The position numbers and the translations under genes are program-made. Shown piece after piece: positions 21,836-42,719 of a DNA stretch of 64,000 bases. Origin of the DNA: Neocallimastix lanati (nom. inval.) (lineage: Eukaryota; Neocallimastigomycota; Neocallimastigomycetes; Neocallimastigales; Neocallimastigaceae). The stretch is taken from positions 862,501-926,500 of the forward strand of contig JACVTC010000057.1 in assembly GCA_016946835.1 (NCBI GenBank). The letters are read 5' to 3'. Below the pieces are notes generated by a model, which had not been told where the DNA came from, did no database searches, and saw nothing but the letters and a program-made list of their open reading frames with translations. Numbering within the stretch: the stretch's first letter is position 1; each line of letters starts with the position of its first letter.

Positions 21836-22795
21836 CATTCATTTTTCTCCAAAAAAAAAAAAAAAAAAATACTATTATTAACCTTACAATGAATATTTCT
21901 AATATACTTCAAATTAAATTTTAATTTCTCGATTCACATTAAAACAAGCTTTAATATTTGTATATATATAATTTTTATGATGAATAATTGATAACTCTTC
22001 CAATAAATAGTTTATTACCTGAAAACTATTATTACAAGTTTTAGGTTATTTATTGAGATATACTTTTAAATATATATTTATGCAGAAAATAATTTATTTA
22101 TCAATTATTCATGTGAAAATAAAATAAACGAGAAAAAAATGTATAAATACCTTAAATCAAATAATTATTAATAATTTTTATAATTATTTTAAATGAAAAA
22201 GGAAGAAAACTTTATTAATTAATATATTTCAATTTGATGAACTAAAATTTTCAAAATATATAATTGAAAAGATTTCAAAATTTTACAATAAAGATTATAA
22301 AACTTTGTTATATATGCCATTTTTAATATATTGAAGGTTTTTTAATTAAAATTGATGTAAAAATATTAGTTTTAATAATGATAAGAACCAAACCACTATT
22401 TTTTTTGTTATGAAAATTGTTTTTTAAGAAAAAATGAAGCATAATATTTTACCAACTGAATTAACATAATTATGAATTATGTTCCCAAGGATAGAAATTA
22501 AAATAATTAATTTGAATAGAAATGAAAATGGAGATTCATCATATTTATATAAATGATATTAAAAAGAAACAAAATAAATAATAAATTAAAATAAAAAAAA
22601 AAAAGTTAACATTAAAAATTCTTAATAATTTTAAAAATAAGAAAATTTAAAAAATTTTTTTTTCTTTATAAAATGAAATTTTATATTATATTAATATATA
22701 ATATAATAATAATAATAATATAAAAAAATGTATAGTACATTAATTGATTAATTGGACTCATATATATATTAATTTTAATAAATAAAATTTTAATT

Positions 22796-22833
<38 letters not shown>

Positions 22834-22886
22834 GTTTGAATTGAAATTTCAAGATTTAAAATTTTAAATTTATATTCAAAGAAATT

Positions 22887-22917
<31 letters not shown>

Positions 22918-23228
22918 TTTTTGTTTAAATTTATGTAATTTATTCTTTTAAACCATATTTTTAATAAGAAATTTTTTTTTTTTATTTTCATATAAACCAT
23001 TACTTAAAATTCACATATAATTATTGTTTAAATAACATTTATTACAAATAAAATTAAATTATTAATTAAAGTATATATATATTTATATGTATATATATTA
23101 TAAACTATATAATAAACTATAATACATCAAATAAAATAAAATTGAAAGTAATAAATACATTGAAGTAATAATTTTTTAAATTATTAATACAAATATTTTA
23201 AATTTTATATATTTACTTACTTATTTTT

Positions 23229-23259
<31 letters not shown>

Positions 23260-23262
23260 TAC
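21661..23262. other. AT-rich intergenic region upstream of the AAA ATPase gene
   Basis: No gene is supported. It contains TTTA and AT repeats near 21730-21825 and poly(A) near 21852-21870 and 22800-22827. Immediately before the ATG at 23263 lies a poly(T)/poly(A) pair (about 23230-23259), probably 5' leader or promoter DNA. Confidence 0.5.
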
Positions 23263-30533
<7,271 letters not shown>

Positions 30534-30554
30534 AATAAATTATAAATAATAATA

Positions 30555-30587
<33 letters not shown>

Positions 30588-30621
30588 AATAATAATAAAA
30601 ATAATAACTGTAATAATAACT

Positions 30622-30698
<77 letters not shown>

Positions 30699-31097
30699 TA
30701 TAATAGTAATATTAATATTAAGAATAATAATGTATTTTTTTTAAAGTCACGGAAGGGAATAATAATTATATATATTTCAAATTATAGGAGAAGATAGTAA
30801 TAAAAATAGTAATAATCAATATGATATAAATAGAATAAAGTAATATAATAAATATTATTATGAATACTACAATAATAATCCAAATATAATAAACTAAAAA
30901 ATAAAAAATAAAAAAATAAAAAAATAAAAAGTTTATTTTTTTAATAAAAATATATTTCTTATTTTAAAAGAATTTAGTTCTACACTAGTATATATATTCT
31001 ATTAATCTACCTAGGCTTATTTATTTATTTATTTTCTTACCAAATATTTGAACTTGTTGCAATAAGAATAATTAATTAAAAGGATAATAATAATAAT

Positions 31098-31134
<37 letters not shown>

Positions 31135-31300
31135 CAAGAAAAAGATTTTTTTTTTTTTTTTTTTTTTTTTCATTTATTATAATATCGAGTAATCATTTAT
31201 TATAATAGATATTATATAATAGATATTATAATAAATGTTTATAGGTTGGACCTTATTTAAACGAAATTATAATTTAACAAAGATTGATTTCAACTGTTGG
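30534..31300. other. 3' flank of the AAA ATPase gene with AAT repeats
   Basis: Contains (AAT)n at about 30551-30700 with CTG/CTA interruptions, AT dinucleotides near 31103-31129 and poly(T) at about 31147-31170. No gene is supported. Near 31235-31345 a slightly GC-richer stretch is unassigned. Confidence 0.55.
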
Positions 31301-32166
31301 TAGTAGTAACAATAGCATTAGTATTTAAGTTTACTAATGAAAAAGCCATATAGCTAAAGTAAAATGTATTAAAAAAAAAATACAAAAATAAAAAAAAAAA
31401 AAAAAAAAAAAAAAAATAAAAATAAAAATAAAAATAAAAATTCTTTCATTAATATTAAATAAAATAAATATTTTTATAGTTTGATTACTTGCTTTTGGAC
31501 AAAATATTGACTTTATAACTTAATATAAATAATATTTAATTAAAAAAAAAAAAAAAAAAAAAAGAATTGGTAACTAGTTTTAAGAATAACAAGAACCTTT
31601 TAACTTCTCTCATTCATTGATGAAAACCTTATATGAATTCTGATTTTTTTTTTTTTTTTTTTGATATGGTTATTTCAAATCTATATTAGAATTTTTCTTT
31701 TTTATCTTATCCATTTTTTTTTTTTTAACGATGGAAACTTTTAACAATGATTTTAAATTTAATAGCAAGCATAAATCAATCAATCATAATAAAAGAAAAA
31801 TAATTAAAAAAAAAAAAAAAAAAAGAGTTAACTGTATATATATAATGGGCTCGAAATCACATAATGGTTCATAAAACAGTAATTTAAGGTATATATAATA
31901 CTTAGTTTTCTGCAATAATTGCAAATTAAAATAAAATGTTGAGTCTTTATAATTACTATATGCTATAAAAAATTCATCGGTTTAATAATAAATGTAATAC
32001 ATTTATTGAAAGATCAATTTTTCCTTTTTTTTTTTTTTTTATTCTTTTAATAACTTATTTATGAATTCTATACCAAAATCTTTCTTAATAGATATTTTAG
32101 TTAAAAATATAATAAGAAAAAAAAAATTTTTTTTTTTCTTTTACTATTTTTCAATAGTTATATATA
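31301..32166. other. AT-rich intergenic DNA
   Basis: No gene is supported. Contains several poly(A)/poly(T) tracts (31390-31416, 31543-31563, 31645-31662) and AAAAAT runs. Confidence 0.5.
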
Positions 32167-32276
32167 TACGAGTTTATTTTTATTTTTATTTTTATTTTTT
32201 TTTATTTTTTTTTTTTTTTATTGGTAGAAGTAGAGCAAAGTTTAATTTCCTGTTCATGGGATGAATATCCTTTTTA

Positions 32277-32307
<31 letters not shown>

Positions 32308-32600
32308 TTTTTTTTTTTTATTGGTAGAAGTAGAACAAAGTTTAATTTCCTGTTCATGGGATGAATATCCTTTTTAGAACATATATCATAAGTATTATAT
32401 CCTTTAGTAGCTAGAATATAATTCTTTTTTCTTATTTTCTGAGACAATGAGAAGGAATATCAGTCTCATCATCGAATTTAGAATTGTGATATTTGTATTT
32501 AACTAAAGACTTTTGTTTATTAAAGCTTTACCATTTATTTTAATATTCTCATCAAAACTTCTATTAAGATAAGAATTAGTCCGCATAAGAAAAGGTAAAG
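32167..32600 (-). pseudogene. decayed coding remnant preceded by a local tandem duplication
   Basis: A stretch beginning TTGGTAGAAGTAGA at about 32221 and running to about 32275 recurs almost unchanged at about 32321-32376. Both copies are preceded by a TTTTTA-rich tract, so a ~100-bp unit is tandemly duplicated. On the minus strand the second copy continues into protein-like sequence (NSYLNRSFDENIKINGKALI near 32510-32580), broken by stops. It may belong to the same decayed element as the reverse transcriptase remnant 2 kb away. Family not recognised. Confidence 0.4.
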
Positions 32601-33495
32601 AATAGAAAAATAAAAATATTTATATTTATATTTATATTATTATTTAATTTAATTCTATAAAAAAAAAAAAAAACAAAAATAATTAAATGAATTTTAATAG
32701 AGTTTATAATTAATTTATATATTGAATATAATGATTAAAGAATTGTTTCATTGACTTTACTGGTAATTAAAATCATTAATAGCGTAAAATATATATATAT
32801 ATATAGATATAGATATAGATAATAAATTTTACAATTCTTATAAAGATTAGAGAATTTGGAAATTGCTTAATAAGAATCAATAATTAAGTTTGTGTTCCTT
32901 AATATTATTGATTTTATTTAAATTATATTATTGTAAATTAATTATAAAATTACTTATTTTTTTAAGATATTATAGTTTATTTTTTAATAAATAAAATAAT
33001 TAAAAAATACATTTTTCAATTATTCAAGATTACATAACTAATAACTAGCTAAGTTAACTAATTTAGAATTATTAGTGTTAATTTAAATAGTTAACAGTAG
33101 AATTCTCTATAATTAAATGAATATAAATAAATTATAACATTAATAGATAATATATTTATTCATTATAAAGTATATTATGATTATTTAATTTAAATATATA
33201 GCAATATGTAAAGGTTCTTTAAAGGCATTAATAAACTTTTTGGTAATTCAAAAATTTGATATATAATCCATAAATGGTTATACTATATAAATTAAATTTA
33301 TTCATGTATAAATAAATTATTCATAATAACATTATTAAACTTTATTAAAATTTATTTATAATATCTTAAAAATAAAAAAGCAATAAAAAAAAAAAAAAAA
33401 AGAATATTCAAAAATTCAAATTTTAATTATAGATAAATATATATATATAAAAAAAAAAAAAAAAAAGAATATTCAAAAATTCTAAATATAATTAA

Positions 33496-33545
<50 letters not shown>

Positions 33546-33734
33546 GTGATAATAATTAATATAATTGTTTATAAATTAATATGTAGTTATAAATAAATAT
33601 AAAAAAAAAAAAAAAATTAATATAATTATATATAAATTAAAATATAATTAATTATGATTTATTGTATTTTTTATTTTCTAAGAATTTAATTATTTAATTT
33701 TGATTTTATATTTTTTATTTCTATCCATTTTTAA
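32601..33734. other. AT-rich intergenic DNA
   Basis: No gene is supported. Includes a 45-bp-scale poly(A) tract (about 33499-33544) and two near-identical short segments near 33390-33480 containing AAGAATATTCAAAAATTC. Confidence 0.5.
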
Positions 33735-34131
33735 TATAATAGTGATTAATATTGCTAAGTATTTTTGTTTTATATTTTATATTGCTTAACTAAAACAATT
33801 GGTACGGCTGAAAGTATTGCAATTGAAGGATCTGAAAATTTTAAATTTCTTAAAATGGAAAGAAGTGCTGTTATCATGTACACACAGAAATAGAATATAT
33901 TGTTATTTCAAAAATAGTTTTTATTATGCTAAAAACAAATTATACGAAAGTATTAACACATACAATAATGTATGTGTTAATGGTAATAAAGTTATTAAAT
34001 CTTGTGATATCTTACATATTTTTGGAGACAATAAAAAATTAATATCTTTTATAGAAAATATTCATAAAGGTGGTGTTTATTATTTCGGTGGAACTGGTGT
34101 AAAGACAAATTTTAAAATTACATTGAAATAA
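33735..34131 (+). pseudogene. unrecognised open reading frame remnant, probable frameshift
   Basis: An open frame from 33799 to the stop at 34131 ends GGVYYFGGTGVKTNFKITLK. Just upstream, the neighbouring frame reads more like protein (TKTIGTAESIAIEGSENF, about 33793-33850), then stops near 33890. This suggests one coding sequence broken by a frameshift around 33850-33890. No ATG with upstream coding support and no splice sites were found. It lies beside a reverse transcriptase remnant, so mobile-element origin is possible. Not identified. Confidence 0.35.
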
Positions 34132-34309
34132 GGCAGAACTATATATTTATTTTATAAAGAAGTTCATGTTGATCAATATTAATGAGTTTAATATATTAAT
34201 ATTATAAAATTTAATATTATTATATTATTATAAGTATAACTAATTCAATGAGTTTAATTAGAAAAAAAGTAAAAAAGGAAAACATATATTTATATAATAA
34301 TATTTTGCA

Positions 34310-35400
34310 ATTTTAACAATTTCTTTAAGTTGATATCTTGTTGGAGCACATAACACAATGTCATCTACAAAGAGACCTCCATAACATCATTTATCTCCAA
34401 TAGAGATTCCATATTTATCACATCTATTAAAAATGGCATTAATGAACAAGTTAAATAAAATTGGTGAGAGGGGAACAACCTTGAAAAACACCTTTCTTAA
34501 TACTAAATGATTCTGATAATTGTCCATCAACCCTTACACAAGCCTTGGAAGATAAATATAAGTTTTTCAATAAGTTTATAGCACTTACCTCTAATATCTA
34601 AATGATAAATCTTCAATAATACATTATATATGGGCACTGAGTCATACGCTTTTTAAGGTCCAAAAAAGCAAGGACCTTAAAAAAGCAAGGTAAGTACCCT
34701 TATTTTCAAATTTCCGTCTCTAACATATAATTCTTAATGTAGTGTAAAGACTTATACATTCTTCTCGATTACGAAATCCATATTGTTCAGGTCTTATAAA
34801 TCCTTCATCAATTCCATATTTAGTGATTCTATTAGCTATGATTTCTGCTATAATTTTTAATCCATTATTAATAAGAGAGATGCCACGATAGTATTACAAT
34901 CTGCTGTATCGCCCTTTTAAGTGAATAGAAACTATAGATGGGTTATTTCATGATTTTGGGAAATCACCATTGCAAATACGATTGATTAAAGCTTTGAGAC
35001 ATTTAAAGCAAGATGAAGTATTATTATTATTATCACTTGATTCTTCTGAATCATCTTTACAAGGAATCAAATCTTTGAAGAATTCCATTAGAATACCATC
35101 AGGACCACAAACTTTACAGTTAGGAGTAAATGAGATTGCTTCTTTAATTTCTTCATCACTAATATCTAGGTTAATATCCCATTCTTGTTGCCATGGACTT
35201 TTAAAATTCTTTTAGTGTATCAGAATCTTTCCAGTAATCTTTAGAAAGACTATGACCTGAAAAATCCGACCCTAAGAATTTATAATGAGAATGCCAAGCT
35301 TTTAATTTTTCATCTGTAGGAGAAACAAGTACGTTATTATTGTTTTTAATAGGATGAGAGACCGTTAAAGATTGATTATTTATTTTTACATTCTTTTGTA
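34310..35400 (-). mobile_element. decayed non-LTR (LINE-type) reverse transcriptase
   Basis: Minus-strand translation gives, in order, the landmarks of a LINE reverse transcriptase. These are a CGPDGILMEFFK block (about 35090-35130), RGISLINNGLKIIAEIIANR (about 34820-34885), GIDEGFIRPEQYGFRNR (about 34765-34815), a strand-turn block PLSPILFNLFINA (about 34440-34478) and the catalytic-site version FVDDIVLCAPT (about 34340-34375; families usually have F/YADD). The blocks sit in different frames with stops between them, so the copy is dead. Base composition is clearly richer in GC than its surroundings. No endonuclease domain, poly(A) tail or target-site duplication could be defined. Confidence 0.8.
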
Positions 35401-35697
35401 CTCATTTCCATGATTTTCTACTATCCTTTTTTAAGAGCTAACGAACAATGGAATAAGTAGTGTTAATTAACTTTTCAATTACACAATATTTGGTAATATT
35501 CAAAAATAAAGTTTATAAATAAATTCATCAAAAAGATCAGCATTTAAATTTCTATTTGATATTGAACAATAATTGTTAATTACAAACAGTTTTTTTTTAT
35601 AAAGTTTTTCAATATCTATAAAATATTCATTCCAAATTCAAGGAATAGATAGAATTTTTAAAGCAGCAATTATTGATGTAAAAAATTCAAATATTAA

Positions 35698-35730
<33 letters not shown>

Positions 35731-36357
35731 TTAATAATAATTATTACTTCCAATAATCTTACACTTAATATTTATAGATCACTTTTTTTTTTTTTGTTTT
35801 TGGTTTGTTATAAACTTTTTTATTTAACAATTAATTATTATAATTATTAATTACTAATATTAATAAAAAAAATATTTTTATTTATTATATATAAATCATT
35901 AAAATTTAATGGTTTTGAAGATAATAATTATGTACTTTATATTTTATAATAATATAAATATATTTAACAATTCGTTTAAATTGAATATCATAAATAAAAT
36001 ATATTGTTTAAAGATAATTAATGAATAAATAAATAAAAATGAAAAAAAAAAAAAATTATTTTATAATAATATTACTTTATCAATATTATTTTTTTTTTTT
36101 TTTTTTTTTGAAATTTTGTTAATATTTATATATTTTTTTACTATTATTATGAATTTTAATTCTTTTTAATAAAATTTAACTATATTTTTATCATTAATAT
36201 GTTAATTGATTTTATTATTTTTATTAATTATTAATTTTTATCTATTTTTTTTATTCTGAAAAATAATTTATATAAATTTAAGATTTTTTTATTTTTTTTA
36301 CTTTCGATTGCACTTATTTTTTTCTAGCGTAATTGTTTCATATTATTATTTATTTAT
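35401..36357. other. intergenic DNA between the reverse transcriptase remnant and the deacetylase gene
   Basis: The first 250 bases still carry the higher GC of the decayed element. The rest is AT-rich with an (AAT)n run at about 35698-35730 and poly(T) at 36090-36109. No gene is supported. Confidence 0.5.
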
Positions 36358-37428
36358 TTAATATAAATAAAAGATAGTAAATAATGTAGTGAAAAGTAAA
36401 GTAAGATAAACTCTAGTCATTGAAAAATTTGAAATTGAAGAATCCTTTTGTGGTTTAGCTTTTTCAATTTTACCTTGTACAGTTTTGTAAACTGCATCAC
36501 TTGGTAAACCAAGACATTCACTAACAGTTACAAATCTCATATTTGGATGAGCTGGCATCCAAGTGCTCTTAACCCATGGAATAATCTTTTCAATAGTAAC
36601 TGGAATAGCATGTTGAAGAGTAATTAAAGTTTGATGATTAGCAATATCACTAGTGTAATGTTCTTGTGCCTTAGCAAAAGCAATATCAACACTTTGATTA
36701 GAAAATTCCATATCTTGAGTTTCAATATCCCAGTGAATAGCATATGGGTATCCGAGATCGAATAACCATTCTTTTAAAGTATCATTAACAGCACCAGGAT
36801 TTTGGCCATCTCCAAATGGAGCTCTGTATGAAGCTGGATATTTACCAATGGCATCAAAAATAACTTTCTCATTATTAAGAATTTGCTCAGAGAAAGCTTC
36901 TTTAGTATTCATAACTTTCATTCCTGGATTATTAAGTACACATTGTTCAGTTAGACAGGCATGATTATAGGTGTGACTTCCAATTTCATGACCAGCTTCA
37001 TATATATCCTTAATAAATGGAACAACAGTTGGAAGTGGATTACCTTGAGGATCTTTTAAAACATTTGCAGCATTAACATAAAATGTAGCTGTAATATTAG
37101 CAGCTTTTAAAGCAGCGAGTAATTCTGGAGTATTTTTGGTTGGTCCATCATCAATTGTAAAAGCAATAGTATTTGGAACCTTGCAGGTATAGTAAATTTC
37201 TGCCATTTCTCCAGCACAAGCGGAAACTTAAATTTTAAGTGAAATTTATTTATAATATTAACATTATAATAATATTAATTTTATTATTCCAAAAATTAAT
37301 TTATTAAAAGAAATTCCAATTACTACTATCTATTGTATATTATTTTTAATTAAATTAGTTGTATTTGACTAAAATCTTAATATATATTTACCAGCTAAAG
37401 CGGAAAGAACAACGTTAGAGAATTTCAT
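36358..37428 (-). CDS. secreted polysaccharide (chitin) deacetylase, carbohydrate esterase family 4
   Basis: Two exons, 37392-37428 and 36358-37226, give 301 aa. The start MKFSNVVLSALAVSACAGE is a typical signal peptide and only appears when the 37-nt first exon is joined in phase 1. The NodB domain shows all five motifs: TIDDGP (metal-binding and catalytic Asp), HTYNHA (metal-binding His pair), RAPFGDGQ, DIETQDME and LITLQHAI. The C-terminus has a Ser-containing stretch followed by a hydrophobic tail (VYLTLLFTTLFTIFYLY) with no charged end, as in GPI-anchored fungal chitin deacetylases. It probably removes acetyl groups from cell-wall chitin at the plasma membrane or wall. In gut fungi some CE4 members deacetylate plant xylan instead, so the substrate is not certain; no CBM or dockerin is seen, which favours a wall role. 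Confidence 0.93.
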
Positions 37429-37714
37429 TTTTAATATCTATATTTATTTATTTTGTTAATTATTTTTTTTATTAATTAATAAATATAATTGTTGTAGTTT
37501 TTAGTTTTAATAGTATTAAAATATAAAAAAATTTTCTTTTTATTATATTTTATATATTTTCCACTGTTTTACCTTTTATATTATATATAAAATTTTAATG
37601 GATTTATATAATTTTTTTTTTTTATTTGTAAATATTTTTAATTTTTTTATTTAATAATAAAAACTTTTTTTTATTAATAATATACTTTTATTTGTTCGTT
37701 TTATATTTTTTGAG

Positions 37715-37753
<39 letters not shown>

Positions 37754-39392
37754 GACTTTTCATTCTTTTATATTTTTTTAAAGTAATATTTTAAATTTTT
37801 AATCAAAGAAAATTTTATCTTTTTTTTTTTTTTAATTTAAAATAAATTGATATATGACTACATAAATTAACATGTACATGTACATATAATATAATATATT
37901 CTATAATATAAATTTATTAGTATGATTTATAATAAATCTAATATATTTACTGATACTATTCAATAGAAAAATATATTATTTTTTATGAAATTTCTAGTTT
38001 TGGTAATTTTAATTTCATGTTTTATTTTAATTAATCCTTATATATATTCTAAAATATATTATTTGATTTATTTACAATTGAATCAAAAATAAAAATAAAA
38101 AATAAAAAATAGTAAAACATATTAAATATGTATCATATTTATTCCATATATTTATAATATATTTACATAATATATAAAATATATAATGAAATTGAAATAG
38201 TTAATAATGTAATTATTAAACTCCAATAATTTTAATATATTTATTTTAAAATAATTATTATATAGATAATATTGTATTATATTATTAAATACAATTACAA
38301 TATATTTAATATCAAACATGAAATTTTGTTTTTGTTTTGTTTTCTTATTCAAAAAATTTCTTTAATTGAAAGTAAAAATGTACAAAAAATAAAAAAAAAA
38401 AAAAATAGAAAAGAATAAAAAAAAAAAACTTTTCAAATTTTATATTAATTTTTACATTAAATATTTTGATTAATAGAAAAGAAAATAAAAAAGTTCTTAG
38501 ATAAAAAGTAATTTTGATATAAAATTTAAAGAAAAAGCTACATTTAAAGAAGAATTGTAATAAAATAATAATAATAATAATAATAAAATATTTAAAGAAA
38601 ATTAATTGGAATTATAGATTAAAAAAATGGTTAAATAAAAATATCTAAATGCTTTTTTTTTTATGACCATTTAGAAGTCTGTTCTTTTTGTATGTGGGTT
38701 TATTCTAAATTAAGGACATCTTTTTATCATTAAATAAGATTTATTTCTATTTTAATTTAAATGGGATTTATTAAATTAATTATAAAAAAGAAATTAAAAA
38801 TAAACCAATTTTGTAATTATCCATTAAAAAAAATAAAATAAAATAACGGCCATGTAGAATTTAAAACATAGATTATAACAATTAATACTATATAAATACA
38901 AAAAAAAAATTAATACAAAAAATTGTTAATTTTTATTTTATTAATTGATATACATTGAAATTATAAGTTATTGTTTGATATATTAATTAATAAATAAAAT
39001 TTTCCATAGAATCTTTTTCATTTCTATTACTAAAATAATCAATAGTATATATTATTTTTGTCTTTGTTAAAAATCAGTTGTATTAACTTTTTTTTATTTT
39101 TTCTTCTAAAACAAATAAATAATAAATAAAATTTAAATAATAAAATTTATATATATTTAATACATATATCTAAATGTAGAATAATTAATACATGTAATAA
39201 TTAATAATAAATATTTCTTAATATAACATAATAATTTTAATTATTAATATTTTATTTTATTTATATATATATAAATGTTTCTTAATTATCTCTAGACCAT
39301 TCGGTCACATGTTCCATTTTTTTCCTATCCACCAATAAAATAAAATAAATGATAACATTATTCTAATAAGGGAATTGTTTAAAGGTTTTTAT
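37429..39392. other. AT-rich intergenic desert
   Basis: No gene is supported. Contains poly(A) at about 37715-37750 and 38394-38405, (AAT)n at 38566-38586, and general A/T sequence. Confidence 0.55.
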
Positions 39393-39708
39393 AATTATTT
39401 ATTATTTATTATTTATTATTTATTATTTATTATTTATTATTTATTATTTATTATTTATTATTTATTATTTATTATTTATTATTTATTATTTATTATTTAT
39501 TATTTATTATTTATTATTTATTATTTATTATTTATTATTTATTATTTATTATTTATTATTTATTATTTATTATTTATTATTTATTATTTATTATTTATTA
39601 TTTATTATTTATTATTTATTATTTATTATTTTTATTTATTATTTATTATTTATTATTCAATTATTTATTATTTATTATTTATTATTTATTATTTATTATT
39701 TATTATAA
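39393..39708. repeat. heptamer tandem repeat (TTATTTA)n
   Basis: About 44 copies of a 7-bp unit in nearly perfect head-to-tail order, with small interruptions near 39627-39633 and 39655-39660. Because 7 is not a multiple of 3, all + frames stay open and give a repeating LLFIIYY peptide, which is an artefact. Confidence 0.93.
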
Positions 39709-40890
39709 TTCATTACTAATATTTTTAATGAATAAAATTTGTTATAGGAAAGGATTTTCTTTTTTTTCTATTTAATTTTTATTAATAATTACTTATATTA
39801 AAATTTAAAAATGTGTTATTAAAATATTATTAATTAAACTTTTTTTAACATGAAATTCAAATTATTTATAAAAAAGTTTTTATTATAATTCATTTTATTT
39901 GTTAATTATAATTTTTTTTTTTTTACTTTTTAATATAATTATTAATTTATTAAAAATTTTCTCGATTCTCCATAAAATAAAAAAAAAAAAACATTTTAAT
40001 TGTTAGGAGTTTTAAAATTTATAATATAAATAATTGTAATAGTATTCAAAAAAAAAATTCTAATTTATATATATATTAAATATACGATATAATAAGCATT
40101 ATTATTTAAATATTTTTATTTTTTTTTTTTATTTTTTATTTTTTTTAATTACTTTTATATATTTTTATATGAATTAGAATAAAAATTAAAGATAGAGGAA
40201 TTTTTGGTTATATATTAATAAAATTGGTTCAAAGAAAAATATATTTTAATACAAATTAAATATTACAGAATTATATTTAATATTTATTATAAATGATAAT
40301 TTTAATTTATATAATTTTACGGATCATAAAATAAAATAAATTAAAATATATACATATTTACAGTTTTATATATTTACAATTATACATTTATATAGATATA
40401 TATTTATATATATATATTTATATCTATATTTCTTTTTTAAACCAAAGCCAATAATTTAAGTTTTAAACATTTAGGACTTTTTTTTTTTATAAATTAGTAT
40501 GTATATAATCCTCAATTCCATGTTTAAGCGATCTATTTATTTTTTTCATAAATATTATAAAAATTGAATAAAATAAATTTAAAGTATTAATAATAAAACC
40601 TTTATTTCAAATTAAAATAACAAATAAAAAAAATGGCAAAAAAAAAAAATAATAATAATTATTAATAATTAATAATAATATTTAATAATAATAATTAATA
40701 AAAATAAATAATAATAATAATTAATAAAAATAATTAAAATTAACAATTATTAATAATAAAAAAAAATTTTTTTTATTATTGAATTTTCCAAGAAAAAATA
40801 AAATGAAAAAGCCACAAACTTTCGAATTCTGTCATTATAAATTTATTCTTTAAATATATCTTGGCATGTATTATTTTTTTCCTTTTTTTT
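39709..40890. other. AT-rich intergenic desert
   Basis: No gene is supported; A/T sequence with AAT/ATT clusters near 40650-40760. Confidence 0.5.
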
Positions 40891-41338
<448 letters not shown>

Positions 41339-42719
41339 AATGAATTGATAATTAGATAGATAGGACTTAATATAGACAATGCAGTTAAAAAAAAAAAGAT
41401 CATAATTTCTTTCATTTAGTCAATTCAAACACTAATCGGGAATAAGAATTGCTTTTTAACAGAAATCTTATAATCTTAGAGGTGAGGATCGTTGCCTATG
41501 AACTTTTTTTTTCTAAATTTATTTTATACACTTTATTTTTGAATATTACTTTTTATTTCACATTACTATTTAAAATATTATTATGTTCAAATTGGACAAA
41601 TAATATTAATTCTTTTTTATTAATTTTGTGTTTATTTTTTTTTTTTATATATATATAAGAAAATATTCATGTAATTAATAAATGAATAAATAAATAAAGA
41701 TTAAAGTTAGCAATAATTACAGATATATAATAAAAATTCATTTTTATATGAAAAAATTTATTCAAATATTTAATTTAGCCTTTTTATTATAAATTATAAA
41801 CTTATTTCATTTCTAACAAGTACTATTCTAAAGTATTAACATTAATAATAGAAAGATTTATAGTATTTATTCGCAATAAAGTTCAATAAAACTTTTCTTA
41901 TTAAAAATATCTAAAATAATAATAATAAAAAATACAAATAATAATATTATTATTATTCTGATATTAATTTTTTTCCCTATTTTATTACTATATTAAAACA
42001 TATTAAAATAGTTGACAGAAGAAAAAAAAATAAACTTTTTAGTGTAACTATACAGATATAATTTTTAATTGAATATTACTTAAAATAGAAATATATATAA
42101 CTTTGAAAAAAAAAAAAAAAAAAAAATGAAAAAAAAAAAAAAAAAAAATTGAAAAAAAAAGTAGTAATAATAATATTAAAAGCTATATATATAATAAGGG
42201 AAACCTTTATAATTGTTATTTGAAGTATATAATAAAGCATACTAAGAAACTCGAACATAAGTTTTAATAATTTTTTTTTGTGTGTGTTCTTTTTTTTTGT
42301 TTATGACAATAAAAGTGACATTAATTTTATTATTTATTATTATAAATTTATATATTTTATTTTAATAATATTCATTTAATTTATTAAATAGTTAATCTTT
42401 TTTTCTTTTTAATTGCATAATCAATGTTGTGATAGCTTATTATTAATAATATAATTTTTTTTTTTTTTATCAATAAATTTTATTTATTGAAATTAAATAC
42501 AATTGATTTTCTACTTAATTTATAGTTTTAATATTTTTTACTAATATTATATCTAAAAATGAATTTATAATGAAATTTTTGGATGTATATATTCATCCAA
42601 TTTCATACTAGATATAAAAGGTTGAAGTGATTAAATCATCCCTAATAGGGATATTAAAAAAAAGTTGTTCATGAAGCATTGTTAGGAATTGAAAAGCATA
42701 CCAAAATGAAATGAAAGAT
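41339..42719. other. AT-rich intergenic DNA
   Basis: No gene is supported. An open stretch near 41449-41658 (+) is hydrophobic and homopolymer-driven; only its first 50 bases have normal composition. Two short perfect stems occur at about 42582-42600 (GGATG...CATCC) and 42638-42654 (ATCCCTAATAGGGAT). Confidence 0.45.

Noticed and set aside
41449-41658. Hydrophobic open frame resembling a small membrane protein
   Set aside because: Hydrophobicity is explained by T-rich codons in A/T DNA; no ATG context, no neighbouring exons.
42580-42656. Two short perfect hairpins as a transcription terminator or RNA element
   Set aside because: They lie in or beside a dead LINE fragment and are short; chance palindromes are common in this A/T composition.
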